Below the pieces are notes generated by a model. The model ran no database searches. It was not told the origin of the DNA and saw only the letters and a program-made list of their open reading frames with translations. Source: Enterobacteriaceae bacterium RIT714 (GTDB taxonomy: Bacteria > Pseudomonadota > Gammaproteobacteria > Enterobacterales > Enterobacteriaceae). Taken from it: DNA of 64,000 bases. This document shows positions 1-10,843 of the stretch, piece after piece. The position numbers and the translations under genes were made by a program. Where the stretch lies: the NCBI GenBank assembly GCA_009668015.1, contig WJYB01000004.1, forward strand, positions 235,162 through 299,161, read 5' to 3'. Positions within the stretch are counted from its first letter, which is position 1; every line of letters begins with the position of its first letter.

Positions 1-2
1 TG

Positions 3-770
3 ACATATTGCGGATTAGAGGAAAAACGAGCGGATGTGAAATTATTCCTCGAAAAAGCCGGCCATAAAAATATTAACGCGATAATTATTATTGGCACCGA
101 CGATGCCACGATATTGAAACTGGCAACCACGCTGAATAAACCCTGCGTCCTGATTAATTCCATTGATCGGGAAATGACCCTGGACTCCGTTTCACCTGAT
201 CACCGCGCCATTGGTTTTATGGCGATGCGCCATCTTTTTGACCAGGGCCACCGCCGCGTGTTGATTATGACCTGCCTGCGGCGGGAAACGCTCTACGCGC
301 GCCTGGACGGTATCAAAGAGGCGTATCGCCATTTTCATGTCTCTTTTGATTCGCAGCACGATTTGCTGGTGATGGAAAATTTTGCGGCGGAGGAGGCGGA
401 GCGTGCGCTGGACGATTGGCTCTCAACGCATGATAAAGCGCTGTGGCCGGAGGTGATCTTTCCCAACAGCATCAGCATGACGGAAGGGGTGCTGAAAGCG
501 CTGCATCGTCATGGCGTCCGCGTGCCGGAAGAGATGTCGATCATGACCACCGACTTAAGCTGGAATCTGCAAAACCGGCTGGATACGCCCGTTACCGGGA
601 TTACGGTGCCGTGCCGTGAGCTGGGAATTGAGGCGGTTCACCTGCTGCAAATGCGTATGAACAGGCCGCAGGCGTCAGTATTTAACCTGATGTTGCAGGG
701 CAAGGTGATGGATTATGGCTCCGTGAGTTCTGCCACGCGCCACGCCGCCCGCGTGGCGCTGGATGAGTGA
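3..770 (+). CDS. LacI-family transcriptional regulator, C-terminal part (cut by window edge)
   Basis: The frame is open from the first bases, so the N-terminal helix-turn-helix lies outside the window; about 255 residues remain. What is seen is a periplasmic-binding-protein-like effector domain: an IIIIGTDD strand near the start, then a GFMAMRHLFDQGHRRVLIM segment typical of LacI/GalR proteins, and a late segment with VPEEMSIMTTD and TPVTGITVPCRELG matching the usual family C-terminus. A GTG at 36 could be read as a start but lies inside the domain. The gene is convergent with msrA and its stop abuts the msrA stop. The effector and target genes cannot be deduced; they are probably upstream. 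Confidence 0.8.
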   Translation, partial: TYCGLEEKRADVKLFLEKAGHKNINAIIIIGTDDATILKLATTLNKPCVLINSIDREMTLDSVSPDHRAIGFMAMRHLFDQGHRRVLIMTCLRRETLYARLDGIKEAYRHFHVSFDSQHDLLVMENFAAEEAERALDDWLSTHDKALWPEVIFPNSISMTEGVLKALHRHGVRVPEEMSIMTTDLSWNLQNRLDTPVTGITVPCRELGIEAVHLLQMRMNRPQASVFNLMLQGKVMDYGSVSSATRHAARVALDE

Positions 771-1412
771 TCAGGCCAGCTGTGGCGGCAGGCAGACGCC
801 GATCCCACCGATACCGCAGTAGCCGTACGGGTTTTTATGCAGATACTGCTGGTGGTCGTCCTCTGCATAGTAAAACGGTGTGGCGGTGGCAATTTCAGTG
901 GTGACCTGGCGACGATCGCCCGCGGCGTGCATCGCTTCCTGGAAGCGCGTCAGGCTGGCGCGCGCAGCGGCATCCTGCTCAGGCGTGAGCGGATAAATGG
1001 CGGAACGGTACTGCGTACCATGGTCGTTGCCCTGCTGCATCCCTTGTGCCGGATCGTGGTTTTCCCAGAAAACCTGTAATAATTGGTCGTAGCGAATAAC
1101 TGCAGGATCGTAGACCACGCGCACGGCCTCAGCATGGCCGGTCTCGCCGGAGCACACTTCGCGGTAGGTGGGATTGGGCGTATATCCACCGGTGTAACCC
1201 GCGGCGGTGCTATACACGCCCGGCAGTTGCCAAAAAAGGCGCTCGACGCCCCAGAAGCAGCCCATGGCAAAGAGGGCGATTTCCATCCCTTCCGGCACGT
1301 TGGTCATCGAGCGATCGTTCACGGCATGCAGTGTGGCTACCGGCATAGGGGTATTGCGTCCCGGTAACGCATCTGCTTGAGATACAAGATGCTTTTTGTC
1401 GAATAAACTCAC
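771..1412 (-). CDS. msrA: Peptide methionine sulfoxide reductase MsrA
   Basis: Reduces methionine-S-sulfoxide in proteins and free methionine, using thioredoxin to regenerate. The 213-residue product matches the family length. The catalytic GCFWG motif has its nucleophile Cys52, and two resolving cysteines lie at 199 and 207 in the C-terminal [12 protein letters not shown] stretch. This is the three-cysteine arrangement of enterobacterial MsrA. It is divergent from tamA, as in E. coli, with about 220 bp of shared upstream DNA. Confidence 0.97.
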   Translation of the reverse strand: MSLFDKKHLVSQADALPGRNTPMPVATLHAVNDRSMTNVPEGMEIALFAMGCFWGVERLFWQLPGVYSTAAGYTGGYTPNPTYREVCSGETGHAEAVRVVYDPAVIRYDQLLQVFWENHDPAQGMQQGNDHGTQYRSAIYPLTPEQDAAARASLTRFQEAMHAAGDRRQVTTEIATATPFYYAEDDHQQYLHKNPYGYCGIGGIGVCLPPQLA

Positions 1413-1635
1413 GGTGGGGCCTCCCGGGCAGCGATGTTTCAGTTAAGGTTGTCATGAAGCGTGTAATTGAACACAATAAATACGCTGAATGAGTCTAGAT
1501 TTAAACATAAGAAATATTAGGTCTCTCGGCCATTTTTCAACCCACTGATTGGGTTTTGGGCTTTATGCCGTGATACGCCGCGGAGCGGCACTTCAATTGC
1601 TTCCAGGGTGGAAACAAGGATATTCAGGAGAAAAC

Positions 1636-3369
1636 GTGCCAAAGATCCGCCAGTTATGTTTGGTCAGTTTATTGCTGACAAGCGGAGTCGCCAGCGCGGC
1701 TAATGTCCGTTTGCAGGTTGAGGGGTTATCCGGGACGCTGGAAAAAAACGTGCGTGCGCAGCTGTCAACCATTCAGAGTGACGAAGTGACGCCGGACCGG
1801 CGCTTTCGCGCGCGCGTGGATGATGCGATCCGCGAAGGGCTAAAAGCGCTGGGTTACTATGAACCTACCATTGATTTCGACTTACGCCCGCCTCCGGCAA
1901 AGGGGAGACAGGTGCTGATTGCCCGCGTGTCGGCGGGTGAACCGGTGCTGATTGGCGGTACGAACGTCGTACTGCGCGGCGGTGCGCGTACAGACCGGGA
2001 TTATCTGGATCTGCTGAGTACGCGCCCGAAAGTCGGCACCGTGCTGAATCACGGCGATTATGACCACTTCAAAAAAGAACTCACCAGCGTAGCGCTGCGT
2101 AAAGGCTACTTCGACAGTCAGTTCAATAAAAGCCAGTTAGGCGTAGCCCTCGACAGACGTCAGGCGTTCTGGGATATCGATTACGACAGCGGCGAGCGCT
2201 ACCGTTTTGGCGATGTCACCTTCGAAGGTTCGCAAATCCGCGACGAGTATCTGCAAAACCTGGTCCCGTTCAAAGAGGGCGAGTACTACCAGTCGAAAGA
2301 TCTGGCGGAGCTGAACCGTCGCCTTTCTGCCACCGGCTGGTTTAACTCGGTGGTGGTGGCGCCCGAATTTGATAAAGCCCGTAAGACGAAAGTACTACCG
2401 CTGCATGGCGTGGTTTCACCGCGCACCGAAAATACGATTGAGACAGGTGTCGGCTATTCCACCGACGTGGGGCCGCGCGTGAAGGCCACGTGGAAAAAAC
2501 CGTGGATGAACTCGTATGGCCACAGCCTGACGACCAGCGCGAGTATCTCTGCGCCGGAACAGCAGCTCGACTTCAGCTATAAAATGCCGCTGCTGAAAAA
2601 CCCGCTTGAACAGTATTACCTGTTACAGGGCGGCTTTAAGCGCACCGATCTGAACGACACCGAGCAGGACTCCACCACGCTTGCCGTGTCGCGCTTTTGG
2701 GACCTCTCCAGCGGCTGGCAGCGCGCAATTAACCTGCGCTGGAGTCTCGACCACTTTACCCAGGCGAATGTGACCAATACCACCATGCTGCTTTATCCGG
2801 GCGTGATGATTAGCCGTACGCGCTCGCGCGGCGGCCTGATGCCTGTCTGGGGCGATTCGCAGCGGTATTCGATTGATTATTCCAACACGGCGTGGGGATC
2901 GGACGTTGATTTCTCCGTGGTGCAGGCGCAAAACGTCTGGATCCGTACCTTCTATGATAAGCACCGTTTTGTCACCCGCGGCAACCTGGGCTGGATTGAA
3001 ACCGGCGATTTCGAACGCGTGCCGCCGGACCTGCGCTTCTTTGCGGGCGGCGACCGCAGTATTCGCGGCTACAAATACAAATCCATCTCGCCCGAAAACG
3101 ACAAAGGCCAGCTGACGGGAGCGTCAAAACTGGCGACCGGATCGCTGGAGTATCAGTACAACGTCTCCGGCAAATGGTGGGGGGCGATGTTTGTTGATGG
3201 CGGCGAGGCGGTGAACGATATCCGCAGAAGCGATTTCAAAACCGGCGCGGGTGTTGGCGTGCGCTGGCAATCCCCCGTTGGGCCAATCAAGCTCGATTTC
3301 GCCGTTCCGGTGGGGGATAAAGACGAGCACGGTTTACAGTTTTACATCGGTCTGGGGCCTGAATTATGA
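1636..3369 (+). CDS. tamA: Outer-membrane TAM subunit TamA (Omp85 family)
   Basis: Outer-membrane half of the translocation and assembly module; with TamB it spans the envelope and has been linked to outer-membrane protein insertion and phospholipid transport. The start is taken as GTG at 1636 with CAGGAG at 1625-1630. This gives 577 residues, the E. coli length, beginning [13 protein letters not shown], a signal peptide ending ASAA. A longer frame from 1549 would bury that signal peptide. Three POTRA domains (about 22-265) precede a C-terminal barrel, which includes the [14 protein letters not shown] segment typical of the family's substrate-interacting loop. It overlaps tamB by four bases. 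Confidence 0.96.
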   Translation: MPKIRQLCLVSLLLTSGVASAANVRLQVEGLSGTLEKNVRAQLSTIQSDEVTPDRRFRARVDDAIREGLKALGYYEPTIDFDLRPPPAKGRQVLIARVSAGEPVLIGGTNVVLRGGARTDRDYLDLLSTRPKVGTVLNHGDYDHFKKELTSVALRKGYFDSQFNKSQLGVALDRRQAFWDIDYDSGERYRFGDVTFEGSQIRDEYLQNLVPFKEGEYYQSKDLAELNRRLSATGWFNSVVVAPEFDKARKTKVLPLHGVVSPRTENTIETGVGYSTDVGPRVKATWKKPWMNSYGHSLTTSASISAPEQQLDFSYKMPLLKNPLEQYYLLQGGFKRTDLNDTEQDSTTLAVSRFWDLSSGWQRAINLRWSLDHFTQANVTNTTMLLYPGVMISRTRSRGGLMPVWGDSQRYSIDYSNTAWGSDVDFSVVQAQNVWIRTFYDKHRFVTRGNLGWIETGDFERVPPDLRFFAGGDRSIRGYKYKSISPENDKGQLTGASKLATGSLEYQYNVSGKWWGAMFVDGGEAVNDIRRSDFKTGAGVGVRWQSPVGPIKLDFAVPVGDKDEHGLQFYIGLGPEL

Positions 3370-6300
3370 GTTTATGGAAGAAGATAAGCCTCGGCGTTCT
3401 GATTTTTATCCTGCTGCTGCTCGGTACGGTGGCATTCCTGGTGGGGACCACCACCGGTCTGCATCTGCTGTTTAACGCGGCAAACCGCTGGGTTCCTGGG
3501 CTGGAGATCGGCCAGGTCACGGGCGGCTGGCGCGATCTTAGCCTCAAGAATATTCGTTACCAGCAGCCCGGCGTGGCGGTCAACGCGGGTGAATTCCATC
3601 TGGCGGTTAAGCTGGGTTGTCTGCGCGACAGCAGCCTGTGTGTGAACGATTTGTCGCTAAAAGACGTTAATGTGGCGATAGATTCGAAAAAAATGCCAAA
3701 GTCTGCGCCGGTCGAAGAGGAGGAGAGTGGTCCGCTGAACCTCTCCACTCCCTACCCGATTGCGCTGTATCGGGTTGCCCTTAATAACGTCAATATTAAG
3801 ATCGACGACACAACCGTCTCGGTAATGGACTTCACCTCCGGCCTGCGCTGGCAGGAGAAGAATCTCACGCTGACGCCCACCGCGCTACAGGGGCTGCTGA
3901 TTGCCCTGCCGAAAGTAGCAAAAGTGGCGCAGGAAGAGATTGTCGAACCGAAAATCCAGAATCCGCAGCCAGAAGAAAAACCGCTGGGTGAGACGCTTAA
4001 AGATCTCTTCTCGCAACCGGTTCTGCCGCAGATGACCGATGTCCATCTGCCGCTCAATCTGAATATCGAAGAGTTTAAAGGTGAACAGCTGAGACTGACC
4101 GGCGACACCGATCTGACGGTGTTCAATATGCTGCTGAAAGTCAGCAGCATCGACGGCGAGATGAAGCTCGACGCGCTGGATATTGATACCAACCAGGGCA
4201 GCGTTAACGCCACCGGTAATGCGCAGCTGCGTGATAACTGGCCGGTGGATTTCACCCTGAACAGCACGCTGAATATTGACCCGCTCAAGGGCGAAAAGGT
4301 GAAGCTGAAAGTGGGCGGCGCGCTGCGGGAGAAACTGGAGTTTGGCGTTAATTTGTCCGGCCCGGTCGATATGGTCCTGCGCGGGCAAACGCAGTTAGCC
4401 GAGGCCGGATTGCCGCTCAATCTGGAACTGGTCAGTGAACAGCTTTACTGGCCGTTCACGGGGGAGAAGCAGTTCCAGGCCGACGATCTGAAGCTCAAAC
4501 TGAGCGGTAAAATGACCGATTACACGCTGTCGTTCCGTACGGCGGTGAAAGGGCAGGGCGTGCCGCCAGCGAATATTACTTTAGATGCGAAGGGTAACGA
4601 GCAGCAGATTAAGCTCGATAAACTCTCCGTGGCGGCGCTGGAGGGTACAACGGAACTGACGGCGCTGCTCGACTGGCAAAAGGCGATCAGCTGGCGCGGC
4701 GAGCTTAAGCTTAACGGTATCGATACCGCCAAAGAGGTGCCGGACTGGCCGTCGAAGCTGAATGGTCTGATCAAAACGAGCGGAAGCTTGTACGGCGGCA
4801 CCTGGCAGGTGGATGTGCCGGAGATCAAAATCAGCGGCAACGTGAAGCAGAACAACGTGAACGTTGAAGGCGCGCTGAAAGGCAACAGCTACCTGCAATG
4901 GATTATCCCGAAACTGCACGTGGCGCTGGGGCGCAACACCGCGGATATCAAAGGTGAGCTGGGCGTTAAAGATCTCGATCTTGATGCCACTATTGATGCG
5001 CCTAATCTCGACAATGCGCTGCCTGGGCTTGGCGGAACGGCGAAAGGTCTGCTCAAAGTGCGCGGTACGGTTGATGCGCCGCAGATTCTGGCCGACATCA
5101 CTGCCAACAGTTTGCGCTGGCAGGAGCTGTCCATCGCTCGCGTTCTGCTGAAAGGGGACGTCAAATCCACCGACCAGATCGCGGGCAACCTGAATCTGCG
5201 CGTGGAGCGGATTTCCCAGCCGGATGTGAATATCAGCCTGGTGACGCTGGACGCGAAAGGCAGCGAAAAGCAGCACGATCTCCAGCTGCGCGTGCAGGGC
5301 GAGCCGGTTTCTGGCCAGCTGCATCTGACCGGCAGTTTCGATCGTAAAGAAGAACGCTGGAAAGGCCAGCTGGATAACACCCGCTTTACAACCCCGGTTG
5401 GACCGCTGGCGTTGTCTCGTTCCATCGCGCTGGATTATCGCAACGCAGAGCAGAAAATCAGCATTGGGCCACACTGCTGGACGAACCCGAATGCCGAACT
5501 GTGTGTGCCGCAGACCATTGACGCGGGAGCAGAAGGGCGCGCGGTCGTCAATCTCAACCGCTTTGACCTGGCGATGCTAAAACCGTTTATGCCGGATACC
5601 ACCCAGGCGAGCGGGGTATTTAGTGGTAAAGCGGATGTCTCGTGGGACACCACTAAAGAAGGGCTGCCGCAGGGGAACGTCACGCTCTCCGGACGTAACG
5701 TGAAGGTCACGCAGACGGTGAATGACGCGCCACTGCCGGTTGCCTTCGACACGCTGAATCTGACGGCAGACTTGCATAATAATCGCGCAGAACTGGGCTG
5801 GCTGATACGTCTGACCAATAACGGCCAGTTCGACGGTCAGGTGCAAATCACCGATCCGCAAGGACGGCGTAACCTGGGTGGCAACGTCAATATCCGCAAT
5901 TTCAATCTCGCGATGGCGAACGCTATTTTCTCGCGTGGTGAAAAGGCCGCCGGGATGCTGAATGCCAATCTGAGACTGGCGGGGAATGTGCAAAGCCCGC
6001 AGCTGTTTGGGCAGATGCAGCTCAACGGCGTAGATATCGACGGTAACTTTATGCCGTTTGATATGCAGCCAAGCCAGATTGCGATGAACTTCAACGGGAT
6101 GAGCTCGACGCTTGCTGGCGTGGTGCGTACCCAGCAGGGGCAGATTAACCTCAGCGGTGATGCCGACTGGAGTCAGATTGATAACTGGCGCGCGCGCGTA
6201 GCGGCGAAAGGCAGCAGAGTGCGGATCACCGTGCCGCCGATGGTGCGCCTGGATGTCTCGCCGGATGTGGTGTTTGAAGCCACGCCAAGCCTGTTTACCC

Positions 6301-7142
6301 TTGACGGGCGCGTCGATGTGCCGTGGGCGCGTATCGTGGTGCATGACGTACCGGAGAGCGCGGTCGGCGTCTCCAGCGACGAAGTGATGCTTAATAATAA
6401 TCTGAAGCCGGCTGAACCGAAAAGTGCCGGTATTCCGATCAACAGTAATCTGATCGTTCACGTCGGAAACAACGTGCGTCTCGATGCGTTTGGTCTGAAG
6501 GCCCGACTCACGGGCGACCTGAAAGTGGCGCAAGATCAACAGGGACTTGGCCTTAACGGGCAGATCACTATTCCTGAAGGACGCTTCCACGCCTACGGTC
6601 AGGACCTGATTGTCCGTAAAGGTGAACTGCTGTTCTCCGGCCCGCCGGACCAGCCGCTGCTGAATATCGAAGCAATTCGTAATCCGGAAGCAACGGAGAA
6701 CGACGTGATTGCCGGGGTGCGTGTGACCGGGACCGCCGACGAGCCGAAGGCGGAGATCTTCTCCGACCCGGCGATGTCGCAGCAGGAAGCCCTCTCCTAT
6801 CTGCTGCGCGGACAGGGGCTGGATAGCCAGCAGAGCGACAGTGCGGCGATGACATCCATGTTAGTGGGCCTGGGGGTTGCACAAAGTGGGCAGGTTGTGG
6901 GTAAAATCGGCGAGACGTTTGGCGTAAGTAATCTGGCGCTGGACACCCAGGGGGTCGGTGACTCTTCGCAAGTGGTGGTCAGTGGCTATGTCCTGCCAGG
7001 TCTGCAGGTGAAATACGGTGTAGGGATCTTTGACTCACTGGCAACTCTCACGTTACGCTATCGCCTGATGCCTAAGCTATATCTGGAAGCGGTGTCTGGC
7101 GTAGACCAGGCGCTCGATTTGCTCTATCAGTTTGAGTTTTAG
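3366..7142 (+). CDS. tamB: Inner-membrane-anchored TAM subunit TamB
   Basis: Very long periplasm-spanning partner of TamA, with 1258 residues (E. coli has 1259). One N-terminal membrane anchor (about residues 7-28, [21 protein letters not shown]) is followed by a beta-helical AsmA/TamB body rich in repeated LxLxGxL strands. The C-terminal DUF490/TamB domain ends in YQFEF, which docks to TamA. The start overlaps the tamA stop as ATGA, so the two are translationally coupled. Several long antisense frames cross this gene but have no homology or signals I recognise. Confidence 0.96.
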   Translation: MSLWKKISLGVLIFILLLLGTVAFLVGTTTGLHLLFNAANRWVPGLEIGQVTGGWRDLSLKNIRYQQPGVAVNAGEFHLAVKLGCLRDSSLCVNDLSLKDVNVAIDSKKMPKSAPVEEEESGPLNLSTPYPIALYRVALNNVNIKIDDTTVSVMDFTSGLRWQEKNLTLTPTALQGLLIALPKVAKVAQEEIVEPKIQNPQPEEKPLGETLKDLFSQPVLPQMTDVHLPLNLNIEEFKGEQLRLTGDTDLTVFNMLLKVSSIDGEMKLDALDIDTNQGSVNATGNAQLRDNWPVDFTLNSTLNIDPLKGEKVKLKVGGALREKLEFGVNLSGPVDMVLRGQTQLAEAGLPLNLELVSEQLYWPFTGEKQFQADDLKLKLSGKMTDYTLSFRTAVKGQGVPPANITLDAKGNEQQIKLDKLSVAALEGTTELTALLDWQKAISWRGELKLNGIDTAKEVPDWPSKLNGLIKTSGSLYGGTWQVDVPEIKISGNVKQNNVNVEGALKGNSYLQWIIPKLHVALGRNTADIKGELGVKDLDLDATIDAPNLDNALPGLGGTAKGLLKVRGTVDAPQILADITANSLRWQELSIARVLLKGDVKSTDQIAGNLNLRVERISQPDVNISLVTLDAKGSEKQHDLQLRVQGEPVSGQLHLTGSFDRKEERWKGQLDNTRFTTPVGPLALSRSIALDYRNAEQKISIGPHCWTNPNAELCVPQTIDAGAEGRAVVNLNRFDLAMLKPFMPDTTQASGVFSGKADVSWDTTKEGLPQGNVTLSGRNVKVTQTVNDAPLPVAFDTLNLTADLHNNRAELGWLIRLTNNGQFDGQVQITDPQGRRNLGGNVNIRNFNLAMANAIFSRGEKAAGMLNANLRLAGNVQSPQLFGQMQLNGVDIDGNFMPFDMQPSQIAMNFNGMSSTLAGVVRTQQGQINLSGDADWSQIDNWRARVAAKGSRVRITVPPMVRLDVSPDVVFEATPSLFTLDGRVDVPWARIVVHDVPESAVGVSSDEVMLNNNLKPAEPKSAGIPINSNLIVHVGNNVRLDAFGLKARLTGDLKVAQDQQGLGLNGQITIPEGRFHAYGQDLIVRKGELLFSGPPDQPLLNIEAIRNPEATENDVIAGVRVTGTADEPKAEIFSDPAMSQQEALSYLLRGQGLDSQQSDSAAMTSMLVGLGVAQSGQVVGKIGETFGVSNLALDTQGVGDSSQVVVSGYVLPGLQVKYGVGIFDSLATLTLRYRLMPKLYLEAVSGVDQALDLLYQFEF

Positions 7143-7144
7143 CA

Positions 7145-7489
7145 ATGCGAATATTTGTATACGGCAGTTTACGAACCAAGCAAGGCAACAGTCACTGGAT
7201 GACGAACGCCCAGTTGCTGGGTAATTACAATATTGAAAACTACCAGTTGTACAGTCTGGGCCACTATCCAGGCGCGGTTCCGGGGAACGGAACAGTACAG
7301 GGAGAGGTTTATCGTATTGATAATGCCACGCTAGCCGAACTTGATGCCTTGCGCACCAGGGGCGGTGAATATGCACGTCAGTTGATCCAGACCCCGTATG
7401 GGAGTGCATGGATGTATGTGTACCAGCGTCCGGTCGATGGATTGAAACTGATTGAAAACGGTAACTGGCTGGACAGAGACCAGTACTGA
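7145..7489 (+). CDS. ytfP: Gamma-glutamylcyclotransferase-like protein YtfP
   Basis: Small protein of the AIG2/GGACT fold, 114 residues. The N-terminal FVYGSLR motif is the family signature, and the acidic ELDALR segment supplies the usual glutamate. Biochemical role in enterobacteria is not settled; the fold suggests cyclising gamma-glutamyl amines. It begins two bases after the tamB stop and closes the tamA-tamB-ytfP operon, followed directly by a strong terminator. Confidence 0.93.
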   Translation: MRIFVYGSLRTKQGNSHWMTNAQLLGNYNIENYQLYSLGHYPGAVPGNGTVQGEVYRIDNATLAELDALRTRGGEYARQLIQTPYGSAWMYVYQRPVDGLKLIENGNWLDRDQY

Positions 7490-7494
7490 TATGA

Positions 7495-7525
7495 ACAACG
7501 CCACCTTCGGGTGGCGTTGTTTTTT
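7495..7525 (+). terminator. Rho-independent terminator of tamA-tamB-ytfP
   Basis: A perfect 11-bp stem (7495-7505 with 7510-7520), a TTCG tetraloop and a run of T's after it. There is no U-run on the other strand, so it serves the plus-strand operon only. Confidence 0.9.
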
Positions 7526-7531
7526 GTGGGA

Positions 7532-9520
7532 TTAAAACTCGATACGTGCGCCGAGATTATAGCGACGGCCTTCCAGCTGACCGTAGTCTCCCCAGGAGGT
7601 AGTGCGTTTCGGGTCGGTATCGAACAGGTTGTAAACACCCGCCAGCAGCTGCGTATTTTTGTTCAGCTTATAACGTGCGCCGATATCCACCAGCGTGTAA
7701 GACTCATAATGCGTACCGCTGTTGCTGTCACGGTTGCTGCTGCGATAATTCGCCGTGCTCCACAGATCCAGCGCTTGCGTGGCGGCCCAGTTCAGTGACA
7801 GATTCGCCATGTGGCGCGGATAATCATTCAGCGCGTAGCCTTTATTCGCACCGGATTTCTGTTCGCTATGGTTCCAGGTGTAGTTGACGTTCGCTTTCAG
7901 CGCTTCGGTGACCTGCCAGTCGGCATTCAGCTCGATACCGTAAACGTCGGCTTCACTGACGTTGAAGTATTTATCCACCGAGTCCGCTTTATAACCGTTA
8001 ACCACACACTGGTGAGTGGCCGTTGTTTCACAGATCGTCTGCTCGGAGATTTTGTCCTTAAACTGGGTGTAGAACACGGTTCCATCCAGCGAAAGCGATT
8101 TCCCGGTCCAGTACAGGCCCGTTTCGGCGTTAACGCTTTTTTCCGGCTTCAGATCGTCATTACCTACCGTCAGGAACGGGTAAGGCGGCGTTGAGCCGTG
8201 CGGAGTAATAAACTGATCTGACGTGGCGCGCAGTTCGGGCTTTTTATAGCCCGCGGAGAGGCCGCCTTTCAGCGTCCAGGCGTCGTTAATCGCCCAGTTG
8301 CCGTACAGTTTTGGCGTGACGTGAGCGCCGAAATAGCTGTCGTAATCGCCGCGCGCAGAGGTGGTCAGGATGAAGTCGTTGATCGTCCAGCTATCTTCTG
8401 CAAACAGCGCCCAGCCGTTTCGGGTCACTTCGGTGACAGGTTCTACGCCCGGCAGCGTTTTGCCCGACTCATAGAAGTGGTCATTGAGCTCTTCACGCGT
8501 AAAGTTGGCGCCGACGGTGAGCTTATGGTCATCGAAGGTAAAGGTCGTTTGCGAGTTGGCGACGTAGTTTTCGGTCTGCACATACTCTGGCGACGTGTTG
8601 TCCAGCAGATACTTCGAACGCCCTTTTTCGTAGTTGATGTAGTTGGTTGTGGCGATAGTGTCATCGGCATACCAGCCGGTGTGGGTCAGGGTGACTGCAT
8701 CGCGATCGAATTTCCACATCCACGGCGTACCGCGTTTTTTGGTGCGGTTTTTCTCTTGCTCGCCGACGACCACATTCAGATCGAACAGGTTATTGTCGCT
8801 GGCCTTGAGGCCCAGAGTGGCATCGACGGACTTACGGTTATGTTTGCCGAAGTAGTTCTGGCGCTCATCATCGCGGCGATCCAGTCCGTCTGCGGCAATG
8901 CTTAAACCCAGTTTATCCTGAATCAACGGTCCCATCGCGAACAGGTTCAGCTGGCTGGTGTTACCCAAATCCTTGTGCTCCTGCAGCCAGGTGTTCGCTG
9001 CGATCGCCCCCGTCCAGTCTTCCACGCCGTACGGTTTTTTGGTGATGACGTTAACCACGCCGCCGATGGCGTCAGAGCCATACAAAGAGGACATCGGCCC
9101 GCGAATCACTTCGATACGTTCGATGGCTTCCATCGGCGGTAAAAAGCCCGCTTCTGCACCGATATCCTGGCCATAAGGCCGCGATTCGCTGGTGTTCTGC
9201 TTGACGCTGTTGACCATAAACGCCGTATAGCTGGAGTCCATGCCGCGCATCATAATGCTGCCGTTGGCCATATCGCTGCCGCCGTTCGATACCGACACGC
9301 CGGGGATATTTTTAAGCGCGTCGCCGATGGTCTGGTCGGGTTGAATATCCAGCGTTTTACGATCGATACTTGAAATCGTCGCGGGCGCTTCTTTTTTCTG
9401 TTGTGAAAAGCCGGTCGCGGTGACCACCATTTCATCATCCGCCTGGGCGGATAAAGCCATACTGCCAGTGAATGCCACTATTCCTGTGAACGTAATAAGT
9501 TGACGCGTTTTCATAGCCAT
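7532..9520 (-). CDS. TonB-dependent outer-membrane receptor (CirA-like, probably siderophore)
   Basis: Predicted outer-membrane transporter of about 662 residues. After a signal peptide ending ALSAQA comes a TonB box (DEMVVTATG). The plug domain contains IERIEVIRGPMSSLYGSDAIGGVVNVITKK, the canonical plug signature, and a 22-strand barrel ends in the aromatic terminus GARIEF. Strongest resemblance is to CirA/IroN-type catecholate receptors, but the ligand is not deducible. The start is placed at ATG 9520 (or 9514). A longer frame would start inside a terminator-like hairpin. It is the second gene of a Fur-boxed operon with a YncE-like protein. It interrupts the ytfP-ppa neighbourhood seen in E. 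coli. Confidence 0.88.
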   Translation of the reverse strand: MAMKTRQLITFTGIVAFTGSMALSAQADDEMVVTATGFSQQKKEAPATISSIDRKTLDIQPDQTIGDALKNIPGVSVSNGGSDMANGSIMMRGMDSSYTAFMVNSVKQNTSESRPYGQDIGAEAGFLPPMEAIERIEVIRGPMSSLYGSDAIGGVVNVITKKPYGVEDWTGAIAANTWLQEHKDLGNTSQLNLFAMGPLIQDKLGLSIAADGLDRRDDERQNYFGKHNRKSVDATLGLKASDNNLFDLNVVVGEQEKNRTKKRGTPWMWKFDRDAVTLTHTGWYADDTIATTNYINYEKGRSKYLLDNTSPEYVQTENYVANSQTTFTFDDHKLTVGANFTREELNDHFYESGKTLPGVEPVTEVTRNGWALFAEDSWTINDFILTTSARGDYDSYFGAHVTPKLYGNWAINDAWTLKGGLSAGYKKPELRATSDQFITPHGSTPPYPFLTVGNDDLKPEKSVNAETGLYWTGKSLSLDGTVFYTQFKDKISEQTICETTATHQCVVNGYKADSVDKYFNVSEADVYGIELNADWQVTEALKANVNYTWNHSEQKSGANKGYALNDYPRHMANLSLNWAATQALDLWSTANYRSSNRDSNSGTHYESYTLVDIGARYKLNKNTQLLAGVYNLFDTDPKRTTSWGDYGQLEGRRYNLGARIEF

Positions 9521-9532
9521 AAACCCAAAAGG

Positions 9533-9573
9533 AAAAATAAAAAAACACCCTGCGGTCTTACGCCGCAAGGTGT
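9533..9573 (-). terminator. Intra-operon terminator/attenuator-like hairpin before the TonB receptor
   Basis: On the minus strand an 11-bp stem with one mismatch (arms 9563-9573 and 9545-9555) is followed by a T-rich tract (9533-9545). It lies between the stop of the YncE-like gene and the receptor start, so it may reduce receptor expression relative to the first gene. Confidence 0.7.
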
Positions 9574-9587
9574 GGTGGATGATGAAA

Positions 9588-10658
9588 TCAGAGCTTATCG
9601 AGCGTAATTTTCAGCACGTAATCGGGGCGGTCTTTTGCCACTTTCTCATCTTGTTTAATGCTGGCGTACAGCACATTTCCGTCAGAAGAGAGGGCGAGAC
9701 TATTAGGCATGGCGTTGGTCGCAATGCTGTTTTTCAGCTGGTACGTTTTGCTGTCGATAATGCTGATGAGTTTGGCGTTGCGATGGGTGACGTACACTTC
9801 GCTGCGCTTTTCGTTATAAAGCACCGCCAGCGAGTTGGTGACGTCGATATGGTCCAGCACCCGGCCAGTATTAATATCGACCACCAGCACCTTGGGTAAA
9901 TCGGGATCGGTCAGGAAGGCGCGATTATTTTTGCTGTCGAGGGCGATATTCAGGAAGAAATGTTTTTTCTCCGGTTCGACGGTGAATCGGCTGACAATTT
10001 TGTCGGTCGTTGTGTCTACGGCGATCAGTTCATTTCTGCCGTTAACCACATACAGGCGATTTTTCTGCGCATCCAGCGCCAGCCCGGTCGGATATTCACC
10101 CATATTGGTCAGGGTCGTGATCAGCTGACGCTTTTCGGTATCGACAACCCAGACGATCCCCTTTTCCACTACGCCCGAGACGTATAAGCGGTGGCGTTGT
10201 TTATCGAGCACCATTTCGCGGGTATGGGCGATCTCTTTCGGGTTGCTGGTGTCGGCGAGCTGTATCACGGCCAGCTCTTTGCCGGTCCGGGTATCAATCA
10301 GAGTGACTGAACCTTCCAGCGTATTGCCCACGTAGAGGAGATGATTTTCTTCATCCAGGGCGGTGGCAAATGCCCTGCGGCTGGTCTCGATGACGCCTGT
10401 TCCGGTCAGATCTTCGAGGTCCAGTTTGTAGATTTTGCCCTGGGTTTTGTCTTTATCGAATGAGGGTGCGCTGGCGGCAAATAACACCTTTGCCTGGCCA
10501 TCGTAAGCGAGTTCGTACACGCCGTGGCCCACGGGCTGAGTGACAAAATCTTTTTCTGGCAGCGGGGCGGCGAAACTCGTGACGCTGGTCAACATTAATG
10601 CCGCAGCGATGGCTGAGGCGACAGACGCTTTAAAGGTCTTCACATTGTGTAGGGTCAT
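9588..10658 (-). CDS. YncE-like periplasmic seven-bladed beta-propeller protein
   Basis: 356 residues with a signal peptide (hydrophobic segment then SFAAPLPEK). Repeated YVTN-type propeller blades follow, for example LYVGNTLEGSVTLID, LYVSGVVEKGIVWVVD and VYVTHRNAKLISIID. It is homologous in pattern and length to E. coli YncE, a Fur-regulated periplasmic propeller of unclear function that binds DNA in vitro. First gene of an operon with a TonB receptor, which echoes the E. coli pairing of yncE with the receptor gene yncD. A Fur box lies just upstream. Probably an accessory in iron or metallophore uptake; the biochemical role is unknown. Confidence 0.85.
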   Translation of the reverse strand: MTLHNVKTFKASVASAIAAALMLTSVTSFAAPLPEKDFVTQPVGHGVYELAYDGQAKVLFAASAPSFDKDKTQGKIYKLDLEDLTGTGVIETSRRAFATALDEENHLLYVGNTLEGSVTLIDTRTGKELAVIQLADTSNPKEIAHTREMVLDKQRHRLYVSGVVEKGIVWVVDTEKRQLITTLTNMGEYPTGLALDAQKNRLYVVNGRNELIAVDTTTDKIVSRFTVEPEKKHFFLNIALDSKNNRAFLTDPDLPKVLVVDINTGRVLDHIDVTNSLAVLYNEKRSEVYVTHRNAKLISIIDSKTYQLKNSIATNAMPNSLALSSDGNVLYASIKQDEKVAKDRPDYVLKITLDKL

Positions 10659-10685
10659 TGACGTTTATTCACATTTGTTTACGAA

Positions 10686-10718
10686 CTGAAAATGATAATG
10701 AGATCTACTATCATTAGC
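10686..10718 (-). promoter_or_regulatory. Fur box / iron-regulated promoter
   Basis: An A/T-rich inverted pair TGATAAT ... ATCATTA within AATGATAATGAGATC...ACTATCATTAGC matches overlapping Fur 7-1-7 motifs. It lies 30-60 bp upstream of the YncE-like start and fits iron repression of the two-gene operon. Confidence 0.75.
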
Positions 10719-10800
10719 AATTGCAACTTTGAGGTGAGTGCTACCTTTTCTGGTAGGTCAATAACCGGTTAAATCTTAAGGAGATAGGGGCAGGCAGGCA

Positions 10801-10826
10801 TAAAAAAGCCCCGACTCGCGGGGCTT
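10801..10826 (-). terminator. Rho-independent terminator of ppa
   Basis: Stem AAGCCCCG/CGGGGCTT (10806-10813 and 10819-10826). On the minus strand it is followed by six T's, 18 bp past the ppa stop. Confidence 0.88.
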
Positions 10827-10843
10827 AGAACGGAGGGTAAGAA

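Noticed and set aside
9521..9568. Upstream start for the TonB receptor at 9568
   Set aside because: It would begin inside the terminator-like hairpin and place 16 residues before a good signal peptide.
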